Below, piece after piece: positions 33,989 to 41,914 of a stretch of 60,714 nucleotides of DNA. The notes beneath the pieces are model-generated. The model was not told where the DNA came from. It saw only the letters and a list, made by a program, of their open reading frames with translations, and did no database searches. The stretch comes from Acidimicrobiales bacterium. GTDB lineage: Bacteria; Actinomycetota; Acidimicrobiia; Acidimicrobiales; Acidimicrobilacustridaceae. The DNA is taken from positions 1-60,714 of the forward strand of contig JALOLF010000008.1 in the NCBI GenBank assembly GCA_025456085.1, in the 5' to 3' direction. Position numbers and translations under genes: made by a program. Numbering within the stretch: the first letter of the stretch is position 1; each line of letters opens with the position of its first letter.

Positions 33989-34963
33989 GTGTCCGATGAT
34001 GTCGCTGCACCCGATCCCGCCTCGTCGCCGCCCGGCGCCGGCCTCGCCGACGGTCCGGCACCGACCGGGGTCGTGGCATCCCCGTCGGGCCTGACCCGGC
34101 CACTCGACGGCACGAGTCGGGAGTTCCTCCTGGCCCAGACCCACGCCCTGGGGCCCTTCGAGTTCCTGGTGCTGGCGTCGCCGGCCTCGCCGCTGGAGCC
34201 CATGGAGATCGCCCGCGAGGAGTCGGGTGCGCTCATGGTGCGCGTCCCGCCGCGTCTCACCGGCGAGGCCCTCCCGGTGCCGGTGCGCTCCGCGCTGGTG
34301 GCCCGTGGGTTCCGCTCCCGCGACGCGGCCAGCGCCCGGGTGCCCTGGGAGCATCCCGTCGCATCACCCGGCGATGCCGTCGACCTGGCCATCGCCACGC
34401 TCGCCGAGGTGCTCGACGTGCCCGTGGGGGAGGCCATCGACATCGCGCACGGCAGCCATCGGGCCGAGCACGAGCTGGCCGAACGGCTGGTGGCCCTGCG
34501 CGAGCGCCTCGAACCGACGCTCACCGACGTGCTCGGTAGGACACCGGTGCAGGACGAGGACGGCGACTACCTCGTCCCCGTCGACGGCGTGCAGGTCATC
34601 GTGGCGCCCCGGGCGGTGCTCGGTGCGCCGCTGGTGCTGCGGGTGTTCACCATCACCAACGTCGGCGTGACCATCAACGCCGAGCTGGGGCTGTTCCTCG
34701 CCCGGCTGAACTTCGGTCTCATGTTCGGTCGCTTCGCCCTGGACACCGAGCACCAGGCCGTCTGGTTCGACGAGACGTTGCTGGGCGAGGAGACCTCCGA
34801 CACCGAGCTGCGCTTCGCGGTGCGCATGGTGGCGGCGACCGCGGCCGACTGGGCGCCGAAGCTGCAGAAGATGTTCGACGGCGCCACCCAGGAGGACCTG
34901 CGCAAGCGGGCCGAGCAACCACCGGCGCCGTCGACCAAGCCCGGGCAGGGCGGCTACCTGTGA
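33989..34963 (+). CDS. YbjN-like (type III secretion chaperone-like fold) protein
   Basis: A 324-residue protein. Its central and C-terminal parts (~180-300) show an alternating strand/helix pattern, including VFTITNVGVTINAELGLFLARLNFGLMFGRFALDTEHQAVWFDETLLGEE. This resembles actinobacterial YbjN/T3SS-chaperone-like proteins. The N-terminus is Pro/Ala/Ser-rich and disordered; the C-terminus (PPAPSTKPGQGGYL) is too. Function unknown. GTG 33989 is chosen because CAGAAT ends 7 nt before it, a leaderless-type arrangement; ATG 33980 is the alternative. Confidence 0.7.
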   Translation: MSDDVAAPDPASSPPGAGLADGPAPTGVVASPSGLTRPLDGTSREFLLAQTHALGPFEFLVLASPASPLEPMEIAREESGALMVRVPPRLTGEALPVPVRSALVARGFRSRDAASARVPWEHPVASPGDAVDLAIATLAEVLDVPVGEAIDIAHGSHRAEHELAERLVALRERLEPTLTDVLGRTPVQDEDGDYLVPVDGVQVIVAPRAVLGAPLVLRVFTITNVGVTINAELGLFLARLNFGLMFGRFALDTEHQAVWFDETLLGEETSDTELRFAVRMVAATAADWAPKLQKMFDGATQEDLRKRAEQPPAPSTKPGQGGYL

Positions 34964-34970
34964 ACGGGGG

Positions 34971-35537
34971 GTGGTGAGCGTCCCGCTCCCGGCCCCGGTG
35001 ACGCTGCGTACCCCGCGGCTGGTGCTGCGGCCGTGGCGGCCCCGGGACCGGGAGGCCTTCGCAGCGCTGAACGCCGACCCCGTCGTCATGGAGCACTTCC
35101 CGGCACCGCTGGCCCGCGCCGCCTCGGACGCCTTCGTCGACCGCATCGAGGCGGCTCTGGGCCGACGGGGCTGGGGCCTGTGGGCGCTCGAGGTGCCCGG
35201 TGTGGTCGGCTTCGCGGGCTACGTGGGCCTCGAACCGGTTCGCTTCGAGGCCCACTTCACGCCCGCGGTCGAGGTGGGCTGGCGCCTGGACCGGGCCTGG
35301 TGGGGTCGGGGCTACGCCCCCGAGGGCGCAACGGCGGCCCTGGGCTTCGCCTTCGACGAGCTCGGCCTCGACGAGGTGGTGTCGTTCACGGCCGTGGCCA
35401 ACGCCCGCTCCCGCCAGGTCATGGCCAAGCTGGGCATGGTCCACGACCCTGCCGACGACTTCGACCATCCCGACCTGGCGGAGGGCGACCGCCTGCGGCG
35501 CCACGTGCTCTACCGGATCCGGCGCGCCGAGCCCTGA
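34971..35537 (+). CDS. GNAT family N-acetyltransferase (RimJ/RimL-like)
   Basis: A 188-residue acetyltransferase. RTPRLVLRPWRPRDREAFAALNADPVVMEHF is the classic N-terminus of the RimJ/RimL group. The acetyl-CoA site is in VGWRLDRAWWGRGYAPEGATAALGFAF (motif RGYAPEG, Q/RxxGxG-like), and NARSRQVMAKLGMVHD follows. It acetylates an alpha-amino group or small amine; target unknown. Adjacent GTGs at 34971 and 34974 are both possible. Confidence 0.9.
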   Translation: MVSVPLPAPVTLRTPRLVLRPWRPRDREAFAALNADPVVMEHFPAPLARAASDAFVDRIEAALGRRGWGLWALEVPGVVGFAGYVGLEPVRFEAHFTPAVEVGWRLDRAWWGRGYAPEGATAALGFAFDELGLDEVVSFTAVANARSRQVMAKLGMVHDPADDFDHPDLAEGDRLRRHVLYRIRRAEP

Positions 35538-35555
35538 CCGGACGGGCGCGTCGAC

Positions 35556-35573
35556 TGGAACGGGTTCTAGCAT
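35556..35573 (+). promoter_or_regulatory. KstR-like operator overlapping a leaderless -10
   Basis: TGGAACGGGTTCTA (35556-35569) matches TNNAACNNGTTNNA, the half-site pattern bound by the TetR-family sterol catabolism repressor KstR of mycobacteria and rhodococci. Its last two bases are the first two of TAGCAT (35568-35573), a -10 box 7 nt before GTG 35581. Binding there would block transcription. No kstR gene is in the window. Confidence 0.5.
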
Positions 35574-35580
35574 CGCAGGC

Positions 35581-36774
35581 GTGGACGATCTCGACCTGCA
35601 GCTGGACCATCCGGTCATCGACGCCGACAACCACTACTACGAGGCGCTCGACGCCTTCACCCGGCACCTCGACCCCGCGCTCGGACCCCGCTGCGTGCAG
35701 TGGTGCGAGATCGACGGCCGTCGGTACCACGTCGTCGGCGGGCAGGTGAGCAGGGCGGTCACCAACCCCACGTTCGACCCGGTGGCCAAGCCCGGGGCCA
35801 TGCACGACTACTTCCGGGGCAACCCCGAGGGCCGCAACCCCCTCGACTTCCTGCGCGACCGCGAGCCCATCCGGGCCGCCTACCGCGATCGGGACGCCCG
35901 GTTGGCCGAGCTCGACGCCCAGGGCCTGGCCGCGTGCTGGCTGTTCCCCACCCTCGGGATGATCTACGAGGAGCTGCTGCGCGACGACCCCTTCGCGGTG
36001 TGCGCCACCTTCCGGGCCTTCAACCGGTGGCTGGCCGAGGACTGGGGGTTCGCGCACGCCGACCGCATCTTCGCCGGGCCCTACCTCACCCTGGCCGACC
36101 CCGACTGGGCGGTGGAGGAGCTGGAGTGGGCCCTCGACGCCGGTGCACGGCTGCTGGTGATGCGACCGGCGGCGGCCACCACGGTGCTGGGTCGGTGCTC
36201 GCCCTTCGACGAGCGCTTCGATCCCTTCTGGGCCCGGGTGAACGAGGCCGGCATCGCGGTGGTGCTGCACGCCGGCGACGGCGGCGTGTCCTCCAACGGC
36301 TACGCGCCCGAGGGCTTCGCCGCCCAGTTCGGGCAGTCGTGGAAGCCGTCCATCAAGTTCTTCGCCATCGAGCGGGCCATCATCGAGTTCCTGCTCACGC
36401 TGGTGCTGGAGAACCACCTGGTGCGCTTCCCCAACCTGCGCTTCGCGTCGGTGGAGAACGGGGCGGAGTTCCTGGGCGACGTGTTCGCCAAGCTGCGCTC
36501 CGTGCACCGCAAGGCCGTCGGCTGGTTCCCCGAGGACCCCGTGGAGACCTTCCGGCGTCACGTGTGGATCAACCCCTTCTGGGAGGACGACGTCCACGAG
36601 GTGCTGGAGCACGTGGGCCCCGAGCGCGTGCTGTTCGGATCGGACTGGCCCCACATCGAGGGCATGCCCGCGCCGCTGGACTACCTGCGGGAGCTGAAGG
36701 ACGTCGACGCCGACGATCGGCGACGCATCCTGCACGACAACGCCGTGGAGCTCATGACGCTGCGGCCTGCCTGA
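35581..36774 (+). CDS. Amidohydrolase family (amidohydrolase_2, PF04909-like) protein
   Basis: A 397-residue TIM-barrel hydrolase/decarboxylase-like protein. It begins with PVIDADNHYYEALDAF (an HxH-like metal site reduced to DNHYY). It has an internal His in IAVVLHAGDGG, and the conserved Asp in VLFGSDWPHIEGM near residue 355. Related proteins in the cholesterol/steroid-degrading actinobacteria act on ring or side-chain products. The start is GTG 35581, set by the -10 box 7 nt upstream. A KstR-like site overlaps its promoter, which supports a sterol/lipid catabolic role (inference). Confidence 0.85.
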   Translation: MDDLDLQLDHPVIDADNHYYEALDAFTRHLDPALGPRCVQWCEIDGRRYHVVGGQVSRAVTNPTFDPVAKPGAMHDYFRGNPEGRNPLDFLRDREPIRAAYRDRDARLAELDAQGLAACWLFPTLGMIYEELLRDDPFAVCATFRAFNRWLAEDWGFAHADRIFAGPYLTLADPDWAVEELEWALDAGARLLVMRPAAATTVLGRCSPFDERFDPFWARVNEAGIAVVLHAGDGGVSSNGYAPEGFAAQFGQSWKPSIKFFAIERAIIEFLLTLVLENHLVRFPNLRFASVENGAEFLGDVFAKLRSVHRKAVGWFPEDPVETFRRHVWINPFWEDDVHEVLEHVGPERVLFGSDWPHIEGMPAPLDYLRELKDVDADDRRRILHDNAVELMTLRPA

Positions 36775-36785
36775 GCACGCGACGG

Positions 36786-36791
36786 TAACGT
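36786..36791 (+). promoter_or_regulatory. Leaderless -10 of the MshC-like gene
   Basis: TAACGT, then 6 nt (GCCGGC), then GTG 36798. It lies only 12 nt after the amidohydrolase stop, so the ligase gene can be expressed independently. Confidence 0.45.
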
Positions 36792-36797
36792 GCCGGC

Positions 36798-37895
36798 GTG
36801 ATCTTCACCCTCGGGGGCGTCCCCCTGCCCGTGCTGGCCCGTGCGCGCGTCTACGTCTGCGGCATCACCCCCTACGACACCACCCACGTCGGCCATGCCG
36901 CCACCTTCGTGTGGGTCGACACCCTGGCCCGGGTGCTCGAACACGTCGGCATCGAGGTGCAGGTGTGCCGCAACGTGACCGACGTGGACGACGATCTCGT
37001 CGCCGCGGCGCGTCAGCGGGGTCTGAGCTGGCACGCGCTGGCCACCCAGCAGACGTTCCGCTTCGAGGAGGACATGCGCAAGCTGAAGGTGCGCCGGCCC
37101 ACCTTCGAGCCCATGTCGCGTGAGTACGTCACCGACGTGATCTTCCTGGCCCGGGCGCTGCTGGACCGCGGCGTGGCCTACGAGCGCGGGGGCACGGTGT
37201 GGTTCCGGGGTGCCGGGGTGGCCGAAGGGGTCGGGCTGACACCCGAGGAGGTGCAGGCGCTGCTCGTCGCCAGCGGCGGCGAGCCGGCCGACCGGCAGGT
37301 GGAGCACCCGGCCGACGTGGCGGTGTGGCGCCGCTCCGTGGCCGGCGAACCGGCCTGGTCGAGCCCGTGGGGCGACGGCCGACCCGGTTGGCACGCCGAG
37401 TGCGCGGCGATGGCCACCAGCGTGCTCGGCCTCGGCATCGACGTGCAGGCCGGCGGCCACGACCTCGCCTTCCCCCACCACGCCTACTCCTCCGCCATGG
37501 CCGAGGCGGCCATCGGCGCCGCGCCCTTCGCCCGGGCCCACATGCACGTCGGCACGGTGCGCTACCGGGGCGCCAAGGTCGCCAAGTCCACCGGCAACCT
37601 CGTGTTCGTCGACGACCTGCTGCAGGCGTGGCCCGGCGAGGTGGTGCGCCTGTACCTGCTCGACCGCCCCTGGTCGCAGGGCTGGGACTTCGACGAGGAT
37701 GCCCTCGGATTCGCCGCGACGCGCCTCGAGGACCTGCTGTCCCGGGCGGGCGGTCTCGTCGAGGACGAGGCCGCGACCGCCGCTGCCCTGGCCGCGCTGG
37801 CCCACGACCTCGACGTGCCCCGGGCCCTGCGCATCGCCGAGGAGGCCGGTGGAGGGACGCTGCGCACCATCGGCAAGCTGCTCGGGGTGCTGTGA
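36798..37895 (+). CDS. MshC-like cysteine ligase (cysteinyl-tRNA synthetase paralogue)
   Basis: A 365-residue class I synthetase fold. VYVCGITPYDTTHVGHAATF holds the first zinc Cys (C21) and the HIGH-like THVGH motif. The GITPYD form is typical of mycothiol ligase MshC, where CysRS usually has GPTVYD. Further Zn-site residues are in PGWHAECAAMA, with HDLAFPHH next. The KMSKS-like loop is KVAKSTGN. The anticodon-binding domain of CysRS is missing. It would join cysteine to glucosaminyl-inositol, with adenylate formation. Somewhat shorter than known MshC (~410), so a different cysteine ligase is possible. No other msh gene is in the window. Confidence 0.72.
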   Translation: MIFTLGGVPLPVLARARVYVCGITPYDTTHVGHAATFVWVDTLARVLEHVGIEVQVCRNVTDVDDDLVAAARQRGLSWHALATQQTFRFEEDMRKLKVRRPTFEPMSREYVTDVIFLARALLDRGVAYERGGTVWFRGAGVAEGVGLTPEEVQALLVASGGEPADRQVEHPADVAVWRRSVAGEPAWSSPWGDGRPGWHAECAAMATSVLGLGIDVQAGGHDLAFPHHAYSSAMAEAAIGAAPFARAHMHVGTVRYRGAKVAKSTGNLVFVDDLLQAWPGEVVRLYLLDRPWSQGWDFDEDALGFAATRLEDLLSRAGGLVEDEAATAAALAALAHDLDVPRALRIAEEAGGGTLRTIGKLLGVL

Positions 37896-39625
37896 ACCCC
37901 TCCGGGCGCGTCCCCGTGCTCCTGCCGACGCCGCGTCGCGTGGAGCTCACGGCCGTCACGGTGCCCGCCACCGACCCCGACGTGGTGATCGATCGAGCCT
38001 GCGGCCTGCCGCCCGAGGGCTACCGCCTGGTGGTCGGCCACGACACGCGGGTGCGGGTCGACGCCGCCGACGAGGCGGGCGCCTTCTACGCCCGGGTGAC
38101 GTTGGCGCAGCTGACGGCCGTGCACGGTGGCGAGCTGCCCGTGGGGGAGGTGCAGGACTGGCCCGACCTGCCGGTGCGGGGCGTCCTGCTCGACATCTCC
38201 CGTGACAAGGTGCCCACGACGGCCACGCTGCGCGAGCTCGTGGTGCGGCTGGCGTCCTGGAAGGTGAACCAGCTCCAGCTCTACGTGGAGCACACCTTCG
38301 CCTACGCGGGCCACGAGGAGGTGTGGCGTGCCGCCAGCCCCCTCACCCCCGACGAGGTGCGTGACCTCGACGCCTTCTGTGCCGCGCACCACATCGAGCT
38401 GGTGGCCAACCAGAACTGCCTCGGGCACTTCGAGCGCTGGCTGCGCCACGAGCGCTATCGCCCCCTCGCCCTGCGTCCCGAGGGCATGCACCTGTTCGGC
38501 CGCCATCGCGGCCCCATGACCCTGGACCCGGCCGACCCCGGGTCGCTGGCGTTGGTGCGTGACCTGCTGGGGCAGCTCCTGGGCTGCTTCACCAGCCGTC
38601 GCGTGCACGTGGGTCTCGACGAACCGTGGGAGCTGCCCGCCGAACGTCTCGGGGACTACACCCGCTGGGTGCGGGACCTGACCCGGGCGCCGGAGCTGGC
38701 CGGCCGAGACGTGCTGGTGTGGGGCGACGTGGTGGCGGCGCACCCCGAGCTCCTGGCCGACCTGCCCGACGGGGTGACGGTGTGCGAGTGGGGTTACGAA
38801 GCCGACCACCCGTTCGACGAGCGGGCCGCTGCCCTGGCCGGCGCCGGTCGCCCGTTCTGGGTGAGCCCGGGGACCTCGTCGTGGCTGAGCCTGCTCGGGC
38901 GCTCGGCGAACATGCGGGCCAACACCCTCGCCGCGGCCGACGCGGCCCGAGCCCACGGGGGGAGCGGCCTGCTGACCACCGACTGGGGCGACCTGGGCCA
39001 CCTGCAGTACCTGCCCGTGAGCGAGCCCGGCCTGGCCTGGGCCGCCGCCGTGGCGTGGTGCGCCGAGGCGAACCGCGACCTCGACCTGGCCGCGGCGCTC
39101 GACGCCCACGTCTTCCACGACCCCGCCGGCGAGCTGGGCGGAGCCCTGTTGGCCCTGGGCGACGCCCATCGGGCCAGCCCCGTGCAGTTCCCCAACGTGG
39201 CCGTGACGGTGCTGCACCTGTACTACCCCGACCTGCCCGTCGGTCAGGGTCTCACCGAGGGGGTCGACGCCGAGGTCTTCGAGGAGGTGGACGCCGTCGT
39301 GGACCGGGCGCTGGCCGCGGTGGGACGGGCCCGTTCCGCCCGGACCGACGCCGCGCTCGTCGCCGCCGAGCTGGCCAACGCCGGGGCGCTGGTGCGGGTG
39401 CTGAACCGAGACGCCCGGGCCCGCCTGGCCGGTGACGGCACCATCGCCTCGGTGCCGGTGGGGGTACGCGCCGACGTCGCGGCCGACCTCGACCCGGTGC
39501 TGGTCGACCACGCCGCGCTGTGGCACGCCCGCAACCGGGAGGGTGGACTCGCCGACAGCCTGTCCTGGCTGGTGCGGCTGCAACGAACGTACGAGACCGG
39601 CGAGCCGCACGTCGGCTCGCCGTGA
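37892..39625 (+). CDS. GH20-like beta-N-acetylhexosaminidase family protein
   Basis: A 577-residue glycosidase-like protein. An N-terminal alpha/beta domain (~1-90) precedes a TIM barrel. The barrel opens with LPVRGVLLDISRDKVPTTATLRELV, the equivalent of the GH20 'RGxxLDxxR' strand. It contains HVGLDEPWELP, where the Asp-Glu pair would be the catalytic DE of HxGxDE. Later parts are LVANQNCLGHFERWL and LTTDWGDLGHLQYLP. GTG 37892 overlaps the ligase stop (GTGA), so the two are coupled. Substrate specificity is not assured; cytoplasmic location is inferred from lack of a signal peptide. Confidence 0.78.
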   Translation: MNPSGRVPVLLPTPRRVELTAVTVPATDPDVVIDRACGLPPEGYRLVVGHDTRVRVDAADEAGAFYARVTLAQLTAVHGGELPVGEVQDWPDLPVRGVLLDISRDKVPTTATLRELVVRLASWKVNQLQLYVEHTFAYAGHEEVWRAASPLTPDEVRDLDAFCAAHHIELVANQNCLGHFERWLRHERYRPLALRPEGMHLFGRHRGPMTLDPADPGSLALVRDLLGQLLGCFTSRRVHVGLDEPWELPAERLGDYTRWVRDLTRAPELAGRDVLVWGDVVAAHPELLADLPDGVTVCEWGYEADHPFDERAAALAGAGRPFWVSPGTSSWLSLLGRSANMRANTLAAADAARAHGGSGLLTTDWGDLGHLQYLPVSEPGLAWAAAVAWCAEANRDLDLAAALDAHVFHDPAGELGGALLALGDAHRASPVQFPNVAVTVLHLYYPDLPVGQGLTEGVDAEVFEEVDAVVDRALAAVGRARSARTDAALVAAELANAGALVRVLNRDARARLAGDGTIASVPVGVRADVAADLDPVLVDHAALWHARNREGGLADSLSWLVRLQRTYETGEPHVGSP

Positions 39626-39658
39626 GACACGAGCCGCACGTCGGCTCGCCGTGACACG
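39601..39658 (+). repeat. Tandem 29-bp repeat, each unit a 7-bp hairpin
   Basis: CGAGCCGCACGTCGGCTCG occurs at 39601-39619 and again at 39630-39648; the unit length is 29 bp and the copies are nearly identical over the full length. Each has CGAGCCG-cacgt-CGGCTCG, a perfect stem. The first copy encodes the last residues (EPHVGSP) and stop of the GH20-like gene, the second lies before the P450 start. It could form a double transcript-end structure; no U-tract follows. Confidence 0.7.
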
Positions 39659-39668
39659 GGGGGGGACC

Positions 39669-40976
39669 ATGACGACGCACCTGGACGTGACGCCCGGGCG
39701 GGCACCGACCACCGCGCTGGCCGTGGCCGACATCTGCCTGGGCTACCCGGAGACCTGGCTGCGGCCTGATCGCGAGGGGATGTTCGCCAGGCTGCGGGCC
39801 GAGGCACCGGTGTCGTTCCACGAGGAACCGGAGTACCTCGACCCCCGGACCGGCGTGCAGGTCATGGCCCAGGGTCCCGGGTTCTGGGCGGTGACCCGCT
39901 ACGACGACGTGATGCGGGTGAGCCGCGATCCGCACACGTTCCGCTCCGCACCCAGCGTGAACATCAACGACATCCCCCCGGAGATCGCGGAGTGGCTGGG
40001 GTCGATGATCAACATGGACGATCCCAAGCACACGCGGCTGCGTGGCCTGGTCAACCGGGGCTTCACCCCGCGTCAGGTGAACCGCATCAACGAGCTCATC
40101 CGGGACCAGGCCCGGGCCATCGTCGAGCGGGTGGCACCGATGGGGGAGTGCGACTTCGTGCGGGAGGTCGCGGCTGCGCTGCCGCTGGCCATCATCTGCG
40201 ACATGCTCGGCATCCCCCGGGCCGACCACGACCGCATCTTCGAGCTCACCAACGTCATCCTGGGCGTGGGCGATCCCGAGTACGTGAGCTCCATCACCGA
40301 CCTCATGGCCGCGGGCATGGAGCTGTTCCAGTACGGGCTGAGCCTGGCCGAGCAGCGCCTGGCCGATCCCCGGGACGACATCACCACGACGCTCATGCAG
40401 GCCGAGATCACCGAGGAGGACGGCACCCGCCACCGCCTCACCCCGAGCGAGCTGGGTTCCTTCTTCCTGCTGCTGGTGGTCGCCGGCAACGAGACCACGC
40501 GCACGGCGATCAGCCACGGCCTGCTGGCCCTGACCCGCAACCCCGACCAGCGCCGGATCTGGCTGGGGGACCTCCACGGGGTCACCCCCACCGCGGTGGA
40601 GGAGATCGTGCGCTGGGCCACCCCGGTCATCCACTTCCGCCGCACCGCGGCGCACGACACCGAGATCGACGGGCACCCCATCGCCACGGGCGACAAGGTG
40701 GTGATGTTCTACAACTCCGCCAACCGCGACGACGCGGTGTTCCCGGACCCCTACCGCTTCGACGTGCGCCGCACGCCCAACCACCACGTGGGTTTCGGCG
40801 CCGGCGGGCCGCACTTCTGTCTGGGGGCGAACCTGGCCCGCGTGGAGATCCGGGCCCTGTTCGACGAGCTGCTGCGCCGACTCCCCGACATCGAGGCGGC
40901 CGCGGAGCCCGACCTGCTGCAGTCCGGCTTCATCAACGGCGTCAAGCGCCTGCCGTGCCGGTTCACGCCGGCCTGA
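39669..40976 (+). CDS. Cytochrome P450
   Basis: A 435-residue P450. I-helix oxygen motif VVAGNETTRTAI (A/G-x-E-T-T), ExxR in EEIVRWATP, and the heme-binding loop FGAGGPHFCLGANLAR with the thiolate Cys near residue 379. The NMDDPKHTRLRGLVNRGF segment is the C-helix region. The pattern is close to CYP125/CYP142/CYP124-type enzymes that oxidise sterol or branched-lipid side chains. It needs ferredoxin and reductase, not present here. The ATG follows GGGGGGGAC. Context with thioesterase and the amidohydrolase with a KstR-like site supports lipid/sterol oxidation. Confidence 0.92.
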   Translation: MTTHLDVTPGRAPTTALAVADICLGYPETWLRPDREGMFARLRAEAPVSFHEEPEYLDPRTGVQVMAQGPGFWAVTRYDDVMRVSRDPHTFRSAPSVNINDIPPEIAEWLGSMINMDDPKHTRLRGLVNRGFTPRQVNRINELIRDQARAIVERVAPMGECDFVREVAAALPLAIICDMLGIPRADHDRIFELTNVILGVGDPEYVSSITDLMAAGMELFQYGLSLAEQRLADPRDDITTTLMQAEITEEDGTRHRLTPSELGSFFLLLVVAGNETTRTAISHGLLALTRNPDQRRIWLGDLHGVTPTAVEEIVRWATPVIHFRRTAAHDTEIDGHPIATGDKVVMFYNSANRDDAVFPDPYRFDVRRTPNHHVGFGAGGPHFCLGANLARVEIRALFDELLRRLPDIEAAAEPDLLQSGFINGVKRLPCRFTPA

Positions 40977-40982
40977 GCGGCC

Positions 40983-41843
40983 TCACCCGCCTGCGGTGAG
41001 CTCGCCGCTGGTCGCGTCGCCCGCCGGAGCCGAGCGGGCGCGGGCCAGGATCGACGCCACCAGCCGCCCGTGGCCGCCCTCGTCGAGCAGTTCCACGTGC
41101 CAGGAGCCGTCCCCGGTGGGACCGATGGCCGTGGCCCGTGACGTGACCGGGCCGACGCGGGCCTGGGCCAGGTAGCGCACGTCGAGGTCGGTGACCACCG
41201 GGGTCGATCCGGTGGCCCGCCCCGCGGCCACCTCCACGGCGAGCTCCCCGACCAGGGCCACGATGGCGCCCTGCAACGCACCGGCCGGGTTGCGCAGGTC
41301 GTCGACGATGTCGCAGGTCACGATCCCGCGGCTCGCGTCCTCGACGACGATCCCGGCCGCGTCGGCCAGGGGCCGGTCCAGGAACCGGGCCTCGGTGAGC
41401 ACGGACCAGTCCAGCGGCGGCTTGCACGGATCGCCCTCGCGCCGGGGCAGTCGTGCGAACCCGGCGAGGCAGTAGCCGAGTGACACCCCGGTGTCGTCGG
41501 CGAGCACCGAGGCGGTGGTGAGGCCGCGGTTGCCGCGCCGCAGGACCGTGCTCGTGCAGTGGAGCACGGCCGGGGCCGGGATCGGCGCCAGGCGCAGGCT
41601 CAGGTCGGACGTGAAGGTCCAGGCGTCGGGGTCGGTGTCGACCAGGATGCCGGCCACCATGTCCACCAGGAACGCCACCACGCTCGGGCGCACGACGCCG
41701 TGCACGCAGGTCTCGGGCCGGGGCACGAGCGTGCCGTGCAGACCCGCCGCCGGGTCGTGCGGGTCGGCGGGCAGGGCGGTGCTCGTCATGGCGGCGCCGA
41801 GCCGCGCCGGGACGGACCGGAGGGAGGGCGGGAGGTCGGTCAT
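40983..41843 (-). CDS. PaaI-like hotdog thioesterase family protein
   Basis: A 286-residue protein that seems to contain two hotdog units. The N-terminal one has VVRPSVVAFLVDMVAGILVD; the C-terminal one has GIVTCDIVDDLRNPAGALQGAIVALVGELAVEVAAG, which resembles PaaI-type HGG-like helix regions (NPAGALQGA). TDLDVRYLAQARVGPVTSRA is the central strand. Likely an acyl-CoA thioesterase. Convergent with P450, 6 nt between stops. Confidence 0.78.
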   Translation of the reverse strand: MTDLPPSLRSVPARLGAAMTSTALPADPHDPAAGLHGTLVPRPETCVHGVVRPSVVAFLVDMVAGILVDTDPDAWTFTSDLSLRLAPIPAPAVLHCTSTVLRRGNRGLTTASVLADDTGVSLGYCLAGFARLPRREGDPCKPPLDWSVLTEARFLDRPLADAAGIVVEDASRGIVTCDIVDDLRNPAGALQGAIVALVGELAVEVAAGRATGSTPVVTDLDVRYLAQARVGPVTSRATAIGPTGDGSWHVELLDEGGHGRLVASILARARSAPAGDATSGELTAGG

Positions 41844-41914
41844 GCGGCGGCGACCGTAGCGCGCGCCGGTCGTGGGGCGGCTCCCGGCGGGTCAGCGGTC
41901 CCCGGCGGGCAGCG

